Assembly (NCBI RefSeq): GCF_001689125.2
Contig: NZ_CP015405.2
Coordinates: 525,001 to 589,000, forward strand
Reading direction: 5' to 3'
DNA: 64,000 nucleotides
Source of the DNA: Blautia pseudococcoides
GTDB lineage: Bacteria > Bacillota > Clostridia > Lachnospirales > Lachnospiraceae
Both the position numbers and the translations under genes were made by a program. Shown here one piece after another: positions 1 through 9,517 of the stretch. A model generated the notes under the pieces. The model did no database searches, was not told where the DNA came from, and saw nothing but the letters and a program-made list of their open reading frames with translations. The number at the start of each line of letters is the position of its first letter. Position 1 is the first letter of the stretch.

Positions 1-389
1 TAGAACAGACAGAACAGAATGCAAATACATGTGCGGGGAATGATCTGGTATTTAAAAGTAGTGACCCCCAGATTCTCCTGCGTGTTTTAGAGGGAGAACA
101 ATGGACAAGCATCAGAATCAAATATGAAATCTTATTCTCCGAACTGAAAAATGCAGAGCCTTACTTGCAGCTCTGTAAAAAAAGAGAAGAAGAATTAAAA
201 GAAAAGATTGAAGAGCAGGGACAATTACTTCATGCGAGTGCAAAACGATTTGTAGAATTGGAGGAACTTTTGCAGCTCTATAAAGATAAATTGAATTATA
301 TAGAAAATACCCGGGCATATCGCTCCCTGCTTAAGCAGAAAGTAGAACAGATTCATCTTTGGGATAAGCTAAAGGAACAGGACAACTAA
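1..389 (+). CDS. C-terminal end of an unidentified protein (5' truncated by window edge)
   Basis: The frame starting at base 3 is open from the left edge to a TAA stop at 387-389, so the visible part is the last 128 codons of a gene that begins outside the window. The final 75 residues are rich in Lys, Glu and Leu and look like a coiled coil (roughly residues 55-105 of the visible part), ending in an ENTRAYR-type motif. Coiled-coil tails of this kind are often found on Lachnospiraceae glycosyltransferases and methyltransferases of surface-polysaccharide loci, but the catalytic part is not visible, so I do not assign a function. The stop codon overlaps the ribosome-binding site of the next glycosyltransferase gene, which indicates one operon. 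A TTG at 165 could be read as a start, but the frame is open upstream and there is no Shine-Dalgarno sequence before it. Confidence 0.7.
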   Translation, partial: EQTEQNANTCAGNDLVFKSSDPQILLRVLEGEQWTSIRIKYEILFSELKNAEPYLQLCKKREEELKEKIEEQGQLLHASAKRFVELEELLQLYKDKLNYIENTRAYRSLLKQKVEQIHLWDKLKEQDN

Positions 390-399
390 AGGAGTATTT

Positions 400-2850
400 A
401 TGCAGCGAGAGATATATGAAGTCAAAAAAGAACGATTTAATATAGCAGACCGCCAAAAATATATTCTTCAGGGTGTCTGGCCAAAGGACTATAAAGCTGA
501 AGTAAAACTGGAAAACACAGTATTGGAAGCAAAAATCAGCGGACAGGAGAGAGTCAGCGCCCTGGAAAGATTTCAGGATTTAGACTTTGAAAATGGTGAG
601 CGTATTGAGATGGTGGTTCTGCTTCCGGAACAATTAAATAATTCTGGAAAACTGACCATCTATGCCATAAAGGGGGATATTAGGATTTTATGGTTTTCTG
701 TTGATGCTGGAAAACTGGCAGAAAGGCAGGGAAAGCCTCAGTTTTATATTGAGGAAGTTACAACGGACAAAGAACTCCATAAATGCAAGATCAGAGGCTG
801 GGCAGCAGGAATACAACAAGTTGATATTAAACTTGAAGATAAAGCAGGAAGAGAAATTTCATGCCATTTGGAAAGGCTGAATAGGGTAGATGTTCAGAAC
901 CAGTTTTCAGAGATGGATATTGGCGAGAATTCGGGATTTTATTTGGAAGTAGATTATGACAAGCAGAGTTCTTACCGGATTATTTTTCAAACAGGGACGG
1001 AAAGGGCAGTATTTCCAGTGCCGCTGCAGCGTTCAGAGATTATGCAGGAGAAGTTTAAACTTTATTGTAAGAAGTCTGTTCGTTACCTGAAAATACATGG
1101 GATTTCAGGGTTTTCGGCAAAAGTATTTTCAAAAGCAAAAAACCATAAAAATCGTCCTGTTGAATACGCAAAATGGCTTCCAAAGCATCTGCCTTCCCAG
1201 TCGGAACTTACACAGCAGAGAGAAGAAAAATTTGCTTGGGAACCTAAGTTTAGCATTGTGGTACCGCTATTTAAGACTCCTGAAAAATATCTCGAAAGCC
1301 TTATCCGGTCCATACAGGCACAGACTTATGGCAGGTGGGAGCTGTGCTTATCTGATGGAAGTGGAAAAAATTCAGAATTAGAGGGTTTTATAAAAAAAAT
1401 TGCAGAGAATGATAAAAGGATTGTGTATATTTCTCATGAATCTTGTCTGCAGATCTCTGAAAATACGAATGCAGCTATAGAGGCAGCTTCCGGAGAATTT
1501 ATTGTATTTGCAGATCATGATGACGAATTGACACCAAATGCACTCTACGAGTGTGCACGTAGCTTAAATGAGAAAAGGGATACCTTAATTCTGTATTCGG
1601 ATGAAGACAAAATGACTATGGATGGAAATAAATTTTTTCAGCCCCATTTTAAGCCGGATTTCAATATTGATTTATTGTGCACCGTAAATTATATCTGTCA
1701 CCTGTTTGTAGTCAAAAGGGATATTATTAATATGGTGGGGATGTTGAGAAGGGAATTTGACGGAGCACAGGATTATGATTTTATTTTCCGATGTACAGAA
1801 CAGGCGGGAAGAGAGCATATTTGTCATATCCCAAAGATTTTATATCACTGGCGATGTCATGAGGATTCTACAGCAGAGAATCCGGAGAGTAAATTATATG
1901 CCTTTGAAGCCGGAAAAAGGGCAGTAGAGGCTCATTATGAACGGATTGGTGTAAAAGCACAGGTTCAGCAGGGAGAATTCTTGGGACTTTATAGATCTCG
2001 GTTCATCAGGGAGCGCGATCCATTGATTTCCGTAGTTATTCCAAATAAAGATCATATAGATGACTTAAAACGCTGCATTGATTCCATTGAGCAGAAAAGT
2101 ACGTACAAAAATCTTGAATACATTATAGTTGAAAATAACAGTACAGAAAAAGAAACTTTTGCATATTACAAAAAGTTGGAAGAAACTAATCCGAGAGTAA
2201 AGGTAGTTTATTGGGATGGGATTTTCAATTATTCCGCAATAAATAATTTTGGTATCAGGGAAGCAAAAGGTGAATATCTTCTTCTGCTTAACAACGATAC
2301 GGAAATTATAAATGCAGATTGTCTGGAAGAACTTCTGGGGTATTGTATGCGGGAAGATGTGGGGGCTGTTGGAGCCCGGCTTTATTATGAGGATGATACT
2401 ATACAGCACGCAGGGGTTGTCATTGGATTCGGCGGAATTGCAGGCCATTGTTTTGTTCAGCAGAAACGCGGGGTTACCGGTTATTGCCACAGAATTATCT
2501 GTGCACAGGATTACAGCGCAGTTACTGCTGCGTGTATGATGGTAAAACGAAAAGCATATGACGATGCAGGCGGATTAAGTGAAAAGCTTCAGGTTGCGTT
2601 TAATGATATTGACTTTTGTCTGAAACTTCAGAGTGCCGGGTATCTTGTAGTTTATAATCCATATGCTGAATTATATCATTATGAGTCAAAATCAAGAGGG
2701 TTAGAGGATACACCTGAGAAAGTTGCAAGATTTAACAGAGAAATAAAAACCTTTGAAGAACGGTGGCCTGAAATATTAAGAGATGGAGATCCCTATTATA
2801 ATCCTAATTTGACCTTGGACAGCCAGGATTTTTCATTGAGAAGGATTTAG
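400..2850 (+). CDS. Tandem-domain GT2 glycosyltransferase (rhamnosyltransferase/RfbC-like)
   Basis: This 816-residue protein has an N-terminal region of about 280 residues without a recognised motif, then two family 2 glycosyltransferase domains. The first (about 283-490) begins FSIVVPLFKTPEKY and carries the acidic nucleotide-sugar motif DHDDE near residue 372. The second (about 540-800) begins LISVVIPNKDH and carries LLNNDTE near 628. Two GT-A domains in one chain are typical of enzymes that add two sugars, or alternate sugars, to a surface polysaccharide. No signal peptide or membrane segment is evident, so it should act on the inner membrane face. The start is fixed by AAAGGAG seven bases before the ATG. 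It is clearly paralogous to the 616-residue protein at 5439, which has a shorter N-terminus. Sugar specificity cannot be read from the sequence. Confidence 0.88.
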   Translation: MQREIYEVKKERFNIADRQKYILQGVWPKDYKAEVKLENTVLEAKISGQERVSALERFQDLDFENGERIEMVVLLPEQLNNSGKLTIYAIKGDIRILWFSVDAGKLAERQGKPQFYIEEVTTDKELHKCKIRGWAAGIQQVDIKLEDKAGREISCHLERLNRVDVQNQFSEMDIGENSGFYLEVDYDKQSSYRIIFQTGTERAVFPVPLQRSEIMQEKFKLYCKKSVRYLKIHGISGFSAKVFSKAKNHKNRPVEYAKWLPKHLPSQSELTQQREEKFAWEPKFSIVVPLFKTPEKYLESLIRSIQAQTYGRWELCLSDGSGKNSELEGFIKKIAENDKRIVYISHESCLQISENTNAAIEAASGEFIVFADHDDELTPNALYECARSLNEKRDTLILYSDEDKMTMDGNKFFQPHFKPDFNIDLLCTVNYICHLFVVKRDIINMVGMLRREFDGAQDYDFIFRCTEQAGREHICHIPKILYHWRCHEDSTAENPESKLYAFEAGKRAVEAHYERIGVKAQVQQGEFLGLYRSRFIRERDPLISVVIPNKDHIDDLKRCIDSIEQKSTYKNLEYIIVENNSTEKETFAYYKKLEETNPRVKVVYWDGIFNYSAINNFGIREAKGEYLLLLNNDTEIINADCLEELLGYCMREDVGAVGARLYYEDDTIQHAGVVIGFGGIAGHCFVQQKRGVTGYCHRIICAQDYSAVTAACMMVKRKAYDDAGGLSEKLQVAFNDIDFCLKLQSAGYLVVYNPYAELYHYESKSRGLEDTPEKVARFNREIKTFEERWPEILRDGDPYYNPNLTLDSQDFSLRRI

Positions 2851-2897
2851 CGTAAAACCGTTCCAAATATTATAGGCTTAAGGAACAAGAAAAAATA

Positions 2898-4316
2898 ATG
2901 AATAAAAGAAAAGAAATAATAGTAGAGATTTTGTTTCTCATCGGTGTGTTTGCATTTTTACTTTGCTGGGCTGTAATACAGCCATTTAATGCATCACCGG
3001 ATGAAGCCATGAAATATCAGATTGTGGAATATATTATGAAACATGGAACATTGCCACATGGGGGAAATCCGGAGATTCGTCATGAATTATGGGGGATTTC
3101 TTATGCGTTTAACCCTATCCTGCCATATATTATCGGAGCAGGGTTCGGGAAAGCTGCACTTTTATTTACCAGTGCAGAAATGGCACCGGTAATTGCCGCA
3201 AGAATGGTTAATGTTCTGTTTGGTACTGCAACGGCTGCGATGACTATGAAAACAGGCAAACAATTGTTTCTAAAAGAAAATGCAAGGGTATTTGTAGTGT
3301 TAGTATGTTTCCTTCCGGGGGCGGTTTTTATAAATTCCTATATAAATACGGATTCTATTGCCTTGTTTTCCACATCATGGATAATCTGGTGCTGGGTTAA
3401 AGCACTGAGAAATGGCTGGAGAAAAAGTCTCTGTGTAGAACTGGCACTGGCCTTGTCCGTGTGTGCACTTTCTTATTATAATGCATATGGATTTATACTC
3501 TGCAGTGTCTTTTTCTTTGCCGGGAGTATCTTGTTCTGTGAGGATAAGAGATGGAATTATAAAAAAATGTTTTCCCTGGGAGCTCTTATTATTGCTGTTG
3601 TGGCTGTGTGTGCAGGGTGGTGGTTTGTGCGTAATGCAATTTTATATCATGGAGATATATTAGGTATGCGTACTTCATCGGAATATGCCCAGTTGTATGC
3701 CCGGGAAGATTTAAAGCCATCTAACAGGATCACGCCTCAAAGTCAGGGAATGAGTGTTTGGGATATGTTATTCTGGATACCCGGAGAATGGAATTTCAAC
3801 TGGCTGGTAACTGTGGCGGTCAGTTTTGTGGGAACTTTCGGCTTTCTGGATATTTTTATGCCCAAAGCCTGGTCAATAGTTTATTTTATTGTTTTTGCAG
3901 CAGGAATTGTCGGCGTATTTTTTCAGATCAGAAAACAGTTTTTTGTTACAGGACTGAAGAGAAATGTCAGACATGCAAAAGACGATACTGGAGATACCGT
4001 GTACATCACGATCAGAAAGAACAAAAGATGGGAGATGAAAAATTATTTTCATCTATGTTTGCTTGCAACTATGGTAATACCTTTTATTCTGCTGGTAAAA
4101 TATGCATATTCCAGTGATTTCCAGGCACAGGGGAGATATTTGATGCCTATGCTGATTCCATTTATGTATTTTATTACCTTAGGGTACCATAATATAGTGG
4201 ATAGAGTTATTAAAAGTCGAAAAGTAAAGGGTGTAATTTCCAATATTTTTTGTATAGGTTATATTTTGTCGGCAATTGGAGTGTATCTGTTTGTTTTTAT
4301 GCCGAACTATATGTAA
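2898..4316 (+). CDS. Polytopic membrane protein, DUF2142/GT-C-like glycosyltransferase
   Basis: The protein has 472 residues with about ten hydrophobic segments. Close to the N-terminus, just after the first membrane helix, it has the acidic motif NASPDEAMKYQ in what should be an extracytoplasmic loop. This is the usual place of the catalytic Asp/Glu in GT-C glycosyltransferases and in the DUF2142 family. Such enzymes use polyprenyl-phosphate sugars to glycosylate a polymer outside the membrane. The partner that would make the lipid-linked sugar is the convergent GtrB-like gene at 4357-5310. The assignment to GT-C is from fold style and context, not from a full family match. Spacing to the preceding gene is 47 bases, and the gene ends at a bidirectional terminator. 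Confidence 0.72.
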   Translation: MNKRKEIIVEILFLIGVFAFLLCWAVIQPFNASPDEAMKYQIVEYIMKHGTLPHGGNPEIRHELWGISYAFNPILPYIIGAGFGKAALLFTSAEMAPVIAARMVNVLFGTATAAMTMKTGKQLFLKENARVFVVLVCFLPGAVFINSYINTDSIALFSTSWIIWCWVKALRNGWRKSLCVELALALSVCALSYYNAYGFILCSVFFFAGSILFCEDKRWNYKKMFSLGALIIAVVAVCAGWWFVRNAILYHGDILGMRTSSEYAQLYAREDLKPSNRITPQSQGMSVWDMLFWIPGEWNFNWLVTVAVSFVGTFGFLDIFMPKAWSIVYFIVFAAGIVGVFFQIRKQFFVTGLKRNVRHAKDDTGDTVYITIRKNKRWEMKNYFHLCLLATMVIPFILLVKYAYSSDFQAQGRYLMPMLIPFMYFITLGYHNIVDRVIKSRKVKGVISNIFCIGYILSAIGVYLFVFMPNYM

Positions 4317-4322
4317 CAGCAA

Positions 4323-4358
4323 AGCCGTACGCATATCCTTCTGCGTACGGCTTCTTTC
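4323..4358. terminator. Bidirectional rho-independent terminator
   Basis: An 11-base perfect stem (AGCCGTACGCA at 4323-4333, TGCGTACGGCT at 4342-4352) with an 8-base loop is followed by T-rich sequence on the plus strand and preceded by A-rich sequence. It lies between two convergent genes that end at 4316 and 4357. Confidence 0.85.
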
Positions 4359-5310
4359 ATTTATTCTCTTCGGGACTCTCCTGTCGGTACAACTGACGGA
4401 CTACAAATTGAGGAGACTTGTTCTGACTGATAAAGATTCTTCCAATATATTCTCCGAGTAATCCAAGCATAAGCATATTCAGACCGCTGACAATAAGCAG
4501 GGCACACATGAGGGAAGTCCAGCCAATGATTGGCTCCGGACAGATGAACTGGCGGACCACCATGATTATAGTCAGCAGAAACCCCAGAAATGCAAAAAAA
4601 CCGCCAAAAAAGCTTGCGATCCTAAGTGGTTTCACAGAAAAAGAGGTAAAACCATTAAGCCAAAGCAGGATCAGTTTACCGAGTGTAAAGGTGGTTGTAC
4701 CGACTTCACGTTTTTTATGGTCAATAAAAACATTAGTAATATGGTCCGTGGTGCGTAATATAAGCCCCCATATATAAGGAAAAGCGCTGTCATAACGCAG
4801 CATTTCATCTTTTACAAAAGAATTCATGATAAAATAACTGCATAAGGTGAGGTCTTTAGGCTTTTTTAAAAGCATTGTGGCCATTTTATCATTCAGCCGG
4901 CTTCCCCAGTTTTTAAAAGCACTGTGCTGCTTGGTATGATATTTTCCAAATACAGCATCATATCCTTCTTCTATTTTTGCGATCAGCTTATGGGCCTCAG
5001 CAGGAGGATTTTGGCAGTCATCATCCAGGGAAATGATATATTCTCCTGTGGCGTAGGTGTATCCGGCCATCAGAGCAGCATCCTGTCCAAAATTTTTGGC
5101 AAGATTTACAGCGATAACCTGTGGGAATTTATCTGCCAGACCTTTGATCACGGAAAATGTATTGTCCTTGGAACCGTCATTCACTAATATGATCTCGTAT
5201 TGATAATCCTCTTTTGGAAATGCTTCAAAAATATCATCTACAACAAGAGAAATTGTTTTTTCGGAATAGTAGCATGGAATAACAAAAGAGAGCTTCTTAT
5301 CCAGTTTCAA
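4357..5310 (-). CDS. Polyprenyl-phosphate glycosyltransferase (GtrB/DPM1-like GT2)
   Basis: The product transfers a sugar from a nucleotide donor to undecaprenyl phosphate, giving the lipid-linked sugar used by GT-C enzymes. It starts with a GT2 fold (LSFVIPCYYSEKTISLVVDD), has the donor motif SLDDDCQNPP near residue 96, and ends with two hydrophobic helices (about 225-250 and 260-290), as in GtrB and related flippase-linked transferases. The frame can be extended to an ATG at 5328, but AGGAGG sits inside that extension, seven bases before a TTG at 5310. The TTG start gives MKLDKKLSFVIP, the usual N-terminus for this family, and 317 residues. The gene is transcribed against its neighbours and shares a divergent promoter region with the 5439 gene. 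Confidence 0.85.
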   Translation of the reverse strand: MKLDKKLSFVIPCYYSEKTISLVVDDIFEAFPKEDYQYEIILVNDGSKDNTFSVIKGLADKFPQVIAVNLAKNFGQDAALMAGYTYATGEYIISLDDDCQNPPAEAHKLIAKIEEGYDAVFGKYHTKQHSAFKNWGSRLNDKMATMLLKKPKDLTLCSYFIMNSFVKDEMLRYDSAFPYIWGLILRTTDHITNVFIDHKKREVGTTTFTLGKLILLWLNGFTSFSVKPLRIASFFGGFFAFLGFLLTIIMVVRQFICPEPIIGWTSLMCALLIVSGLNMLMLGLLGEYIGRIFISQNKSPQFVVRQLYRQESPEENK

Positions 5311-5347
5311 AATATAACCTCCTCGCATCTTAAACTCAATCTTCTTT

Positions 5348-5376
5348 AGTATAGCACATTCGAGGTTCCCTTTAAA
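5348..5376 (-). promoter_or_regulatory. Sigma-A-type promoter for the GtrB-like gene
   Basis: Read on the minus strand there is TTTAAA at 5376-5371, a 17-base spacer, and TATACT at 5353-5348, about 38 bases upstream of the TTG start. A weaker plus-strand candidate for the 5439 gene (TTCCCT at 5366, TAGAAT at 5389) overlaps it. Confidence 0.55.
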
Positions 5377-5438
5377 CAGAAAATGTGGTAGAATGTACGG
5401 GTATATAAGTAAAAGGACGGGTAAATCTGCCCAAAAGA

Positions 5439-7289
5439 ATGGAATTAGCAGAGGTAAAAGTTATGTCTAAAGGAAAACTGGAGTGGGGAAGGATGCTGAA
5501 AAAGCTTTCCCCGTATACCATACAGAAGGGATACCGCTATTTAAAACATTATGGACCGAAGGAATTTTGGATCCGCCTGCATGAGCGGTTTGAACCGGAG
5601 GAAGTTCCATATGGTCCATGGTATGAAGCGTACCGCCCCACAAAAGAAGCTTTAGATAAACAGCGGAAGCGGTCATGGAAATATAGTCCAAAGATCAGTA
5701 TTGTAGTACCGGCATATAAAACGCCTGAAAAATTTCTGCGGGAAATGTTGGACTCTCTGAGGGAGCAGACTTATGGCAATTGGGAGCTGTGTATAGCTAA
5801 CGCCAGTCCGGAAGATGCATCCATGGAATTTACCCTGAAAGAATATGCTTCTTTGGACAGCAGGATTGTTTGGAAAAAACTGGACAAAAATCTGGGGATC
5901 GCAGAGAATACAAATGCCGCCTTCGTCATGGCAACCGGGGATTACATTGGGCTTCTGGACCATGACGATCTGCTTGCCCCTAATGCATTGTATGAAATTG
6001 CTTCAGCTTTGGAAAAGGAACGGGATATTGATGTGATTTATACGGATGAAGATAAGGTGAGGGCAGACCTGTCAGAGCATTTCCAGCCTCATTTGAAGCC
6101 GGATTTCAATCCGGATCTGCTTCGGGCAAATAATTATATCTGTCATCTGTTTGTAGTGAGACGTCGGATTATGGAGCAGACAGGCGGTTTCCGCAGCGAA
6201 TTTGACGGTGCCCAGGATTATGATTTTATATTTCGGTGTGTTGAGTGCGCCGAAAAAATACATCATATTCCGGAAATCTTATATCACTGGCGGACCCATC
6301 AGGCTTCCACCGCGGATAATCCGGCCAGCAAAATGTATGCCTATGAAGCGGGAAAACGGGCTATTGAAGGGAATTTGAAGCGGAGTGGGCTTTGCGGAAA
6401 GGTCAGCCATACGAAAGATTATGGCTTTTATCGTGTGCAGTATCAGGTACAGGAGTCCCCTCTTGTTTCCATTATCATACCTAATAAAGATGAGAAAGAA
6501 GTTCTGAAAAAGTGTATGGATTCCATCTTTAAAAAATCAACATATCAAAATTTTGAGATTCTTATTGTGGAAAATAATAGTGAGACAGAGGAAATTTTTA
6601 CTTATTATCGTGAGCTGAGCAGGCAGGACAAGATACGTCTGTTAAAATGGGATAAACCATTTAATTACTCTGCCATTAATAATTATGCGGCGAAAAAAGC
6701 TAAAGGCACATATCTTCTGTTTTTAAATAACGACATGGAAGTGATCTCGCCTGATTGGATAGAAGAAATGCTTGGACACTGTCAGAGACCCGATACCGGA
6801 ATTGTGGGTGCAAAATTATATTATCCGGACAAAACCATCCAGCATGCAGGGACAATCATCGGGATTGGCGGAATTGCGGGACATATGTTTGTAAATATGC
6901 AGGGAGACCGGTCCGGATATCTCCACAAGGCTTCCCTTCAGCAGGATTTAAGTGCAGTTACGGCAGCCTGCATGATGGTGAAACGAGATGTGTTTTTTGA
7001 AGTTGGCGGATTTGAGGAGAAACTGACCGTTGCATTCAATGATGTGGATTTTTGTCTACGCGTACGGCAGAAGGGATATCTGGTCGTATATGATCCCTTT
7101 GCAGAGCTGTATCATTACGAATCAAAGAGCCGCGGAACAGAAGATAATAAGGAGAAAGTGCGCAGATTTCAAAGTGAAATTGAGTTTATGCGCTGTCGGT
7201 GGGAAACACTTTTAAAAGAAGGAGATCCCTACTACAATAAAAATCTTTCTCTTACCAAGTGGAATTATTCCCTGCGGCCAAATGAATAA
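5439..7289 (+). CDS. Tandem-domain GT2 glycosyltransferase, paralogue of the gene at 400
   Basis: This 616-residue protein has two GT2 domains. The first (about 85-300) starts ISIVVPAYKTPEKF and has DHDDLL near 174. The second (about 340-590) starts VSIIIPNKDEKE and has FLNNDME near 426. Long stretches match the protein at 400-2850, including QPHLKPDFNPDL, EFDGAQDYDFIFRC, LYHWR and the C-terminal ELYHYESKSRG, so the two arose by duplication. This copy lacks the 200-residue N-terminal extension. A second ATG at 5463, preceded by GAGGT, is an alternative start that would remove eight residues. It probably extends the same surface polysaccharide with a different linkage. The next glycosyltransferase gene overlaps its stop by eight bases. 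Confidence 0.87.
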   Translation: MELAEVKVMSKGKLEWGRMLKKLSPYTIQKGYRYLKHYGPKEFWIRLHERFEPEEVPYGPWYEAYRPTKEALDKQRKRSWKYSPKISIVVPAYKTPEKFLREMLDSLREQTYGNWELCIANASPEDASMEFTLKEYASLDSRIVWKKLDKNLGIAENTNAAFVMATGDYIGLLDHDDLLAPNALYEIASALEKERDIDVIYTDEDKVRADLSEHFQPHLKPDFNPDLLRANNYICHLFVVRRRIMEQTGGFRSEFDGAQDYDFIFRCVECAEKIHHIPEILYHWRTHQASTADNPASKMYAYEAGKRAIEGNLKRSGLCGKVSHTKDYGFYRVQYQVQESPLVSIIIPNKDEKEVLKKCMDSIFKKSTYQNFEILIVENNSETEEIFTYYRELSRQDKIRLLKWDKPFNYSAINNYAAKKAKGTYLLFLNNDMEVISPDWIEEMLGHCQRPDTGIVGAKLYYPDKTIQHAGTIIGIGGIAGHMFVNMQGDRSGYLHKASLQQDLSAVTAACMMVKRDVFFEVGGFEEKLTVAFNDVDFCLRVRQKGYLVVYDPFAELYHYESKSRGTEDNKEKVRRFQSEIEFMRCRWETLLKEGDPYYNKNLSLTKWNYSLRPNE

Positions 7290-8301
7290 AAATCTCAGGA
7301 CACAGACTTATCCCAATGCTGTGTCGGAAAGGTTTCCGGAAAACATGTATGAAGTATCAGTAATCATCCCTAATTTTAATGGAAAAAAATATCTGAAAGA
7401 CTGCCTGGATGCACTGCTTGCACAGGATTTTCCTTCTTTTGAGATCGTGGTGGTGGATAACGGGTCCAAAGATGGCAGCGTTCAATATCTCAGCCGGAAT
7501 TACCCGCAGGTGAGGCTTATTGCACTGGAGGAAAATACGGGCTTCTGCGGGGCCGTCAATGTGGGAATCCACACCTCACAGGCAAAGTATATACTGCTTT
7601 TGAATAATGATACGATCGTCCAGAAGGATTTTATTCATGCTTTGGTTCGGGATATAAAAAGAAGTCCTGCTATTTTTTCATGTCAGGCGAAGATGCTGCA
7701 GATGCATGATAAAAGCAGGATAGATGATGCCGGAAATTATTACTGTGCTCTAGGGTGGGCGTTTGCTGACGGGAAGGGTAAGCCAGAGGAAAATTATAAT
7801 AAAAGAAAGAAAATATTTGCCTCCTGTGCAGGGGCAGCTATCTATAGAAAAAGTATTTTAAACGAGATTGGATGCTTTGATGAGGAGCATTTTGCCTATC
7901 TGGAGGACCTGGATATTGGATATCGGGCCAGGCTATATGGATACGAAAACTGGTTTTGCCCAGCGGCTCGTGTATATCATGTGGGAAGCGGCACCAGCGG
8001 TTCCAGGTACAATCTTTTTAAAGTCAGATATTCTTCCAGGAATAATGTATATATGATATATAAAAACATGCCGCTTTGGCAGATTGTATTGAATTTTCCA
8101 CTGTTTGCAGTAGGATTTGGGGTAAAGGCGGTGTTTTTTGCGTGTAAGGGGTTTGGCAGGGAGTATGCTGCGGGGATTAAAAATGGGATTGAGATTTCCA
8201 GGAAGAATAAAGATAAGAAGGTGACTTTCATACATGGAAAAGGAAAACGCTATTTAAAGATACAATTAGAATTATATAAGAATATTTTGAAAAAGTTGTA
8301 A
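7282..8301 (+). CDS. GT2 glycosyltransferase, WbbL/rhamnosyltransferase-like
   Basis: A single GT2 domain starts near residue 25 (VSVIIPNFNGKKYLKDCLDAL). It has VVVDNGSKDGS, the donor/metal motif LLNNDT near 108, and an acceptor-side ED motif (YLEDLDIGYRARLYG) near 212. The C-terminal 100 residues contain a hydrophobic stretch (IVLNFPLFAVGFGVKAVFFA) that may tie the enzyme to the membrane. This layout is common in rhamnosyltransferases that extend lipid-linked wall polysaccharides. The ATG at 7282 overlaps the previous stop and has no clear Shine-Dalgarno sequence, so translation is probably coupled. An in-frame ATG at 7345, just before the GT2 core, is an alternative start. The substrate is not determined. 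Confidence 0.83.
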   Translation: MNKNLRTQTYPNAVSERFPENMYEVSVIIPNFNGKKYLKDCLDALLAQDFPSFEIVVVDNGSKDGSVQYLSRNYPQVRLIALEENTGFCGAVNVGIHTSQAKYILLLNNDTIVQKDFIHALVRDIKRSPAIFSCQAKMLQMHDKSRIDDAGNYYCALGWAFADGKGKPEENYNKRKKIFASCAGAAIYRKSILNEIGCFDEEHFAYLEDLDIGYRARLYGYENWFCPAARVYHVGSGTSGSRYNLFKVRYSSRNNVYMIYKNMPLWQIVLNFPLFAVGFGVKAVFFACKGFGREYAAGIKNGIEISRKNKDKKVTFIHGKGKRYLKIQLELYKNILKKL

Positions 8302-8339
8302 ATAGCGCGAAATATTTGAATTTGAGTGGGGAATCTGAG

Positions 8340-9494
8340 ATGCTGCAAAAAGTAGAAAATATGCTGAAAGCACAATGGTATAAAAAACAAGAGCTGGATT
8401 TTCATATCTGGGTATTTTCATCTGTGGACAATTGTAATTTTAATTATAATTCTAAATATTTGTTCTTTTATGTCAGGGAACAGCTTCCGCAAATTAAGCC
8501 GGTATTTGTCATTAATAATACGAAAAAAAGGAAGCAACTGACAGAGGAATATGGCGATGGATATTTTGTTGATGGTCTGTGCAGTGATGGGATGAAGATG
8601 ATATTACGCGCAGGTGTATGGTTTACTTCTGCCGGTCTGCCGGTATATGAGTGGAAGGGAAATCCGGAGCGCATAGTAGTAAATTTGTGGCATGGGATAC
8701 CTTTGAAAAAAATAGTGCTGATGGAGGAAAAGCAAAGCTTTTTACGACGATTCTATTTTAAGCACTTATTTTCCAGCAAATACACGTATATTTTAACTAC
8801 GAGTACACATCTTGTTCCTATAATGTCGAAAAGCTTTGCGGTTCCGGAGGAATGTATAAAAGTTTGGGGACAACCAAGAAACGACCTTTTGTGGGAAACG
8901 CCTGTAAAAGGAGAAGTCCTCCGAATCATGAAGATAGAAGAAGGGGCTTCTCTTATTTTGTATGCACCCACCTACAGAGAGTATGGAGATACTGTGTTGT
9001 TTCCTTTCCCGGATAATGATCAGAAAGAAATTGAGCGTTTTCTTCAGGAAAAAAACTGCCATATTTGTATACGTTCGCATTTAAAGGAACAGGGGAGGAT
9101 TGAAAAATATACTGGTTCCCATATCCATTTCATGAATGAAGACGTGATTGATGATATTGCATTGTGGCTGAATTGTTTTGATGTCTTAATTACAGACTAT
9201 TCAAGTATCTATCTGGATTATCTCCTATTGAATAAACCAATCATCTTCCTGCCTTATGATCAGAGAGAATATCTTCGGAAGAGAGGAATGAATTTTCCAT
9301 ATGATAAAGTCACTCCCGGTCCAAAACCGGAGAATCTGCAAGAATTTTTAAAATGTGTGGATAGAGCATTAGCTGGACAGGACGGATATGCGTCTATGAG
9401 AGAAAAATGCAATTCTTATTTTAACCAGATGAAAGAACCCTGCAGCAATAAAATATGTGAATATATATTGAGAGATATAAAAAACAAATTATAG
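8340..9494 (+). CDS. CDP-glycerol glycerophosphotransferase family protein (TagB/TagF-like)
   Basis: The 384-residue product has the two hallmarks of the Glyphos_transf family: LWHGIPLKKI near residue 116 (the histidine of the first active-site motif) and TDYSSIYLDY near 283, followed by KPIIFLPYD. Family members transfer glycerol phosphate (or ribitol phosphate) from the CDP-activated form to a lipid-linked acceptor at the membrane surface. The length is close to the minimal primase type (TagB) and shorter than polymerases of the TagF type, so it may add one or few units. A TTG at 8316 extends the frame by eight codons but has no ribosome-binding site. The ATG at 8340 has GGGGA at a suitable distance, so I use it. 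CDP-glycerol would come from TagD at 14244. Confidence 0.85.
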   Translation: MLQKVENMLKAQWYKKQELDFHIWVFSSVDNCNFNYNSKYLFFYVREQLPQIKPVFVINNTKKRKQLTEEYGDGYFVDGLCSDGMKMILRAGVWFTSAGLPVYEWKGNPERIVVNLWHGIPLKKIVLMEEKQSFLRRFYFKHLFSSKYTYILTTSTHLVPIMSKSFAVPEECIKVWGQPRNDLLWETPVKGEVLRIMKIEEGASLILYAPTYREYGDTVLFPFPDNDQKEIERFLQEKNCHICIRSHLKEQGRIEKYTGSHIHFMNEDVIDDIALWLNCFDVLITDYSSIYLDYLLLNKPIIFLPYDQREYLRKRGMNFPYDKVTPGPKPENLQEFLKCVDRALAGQDGYASMREKCNSYFNQMKEPCSNKICEYILRDIKNKL

Positions 9495-9517
9495 TTTTTA
9501 TCCGAGAGGAAAATGAA

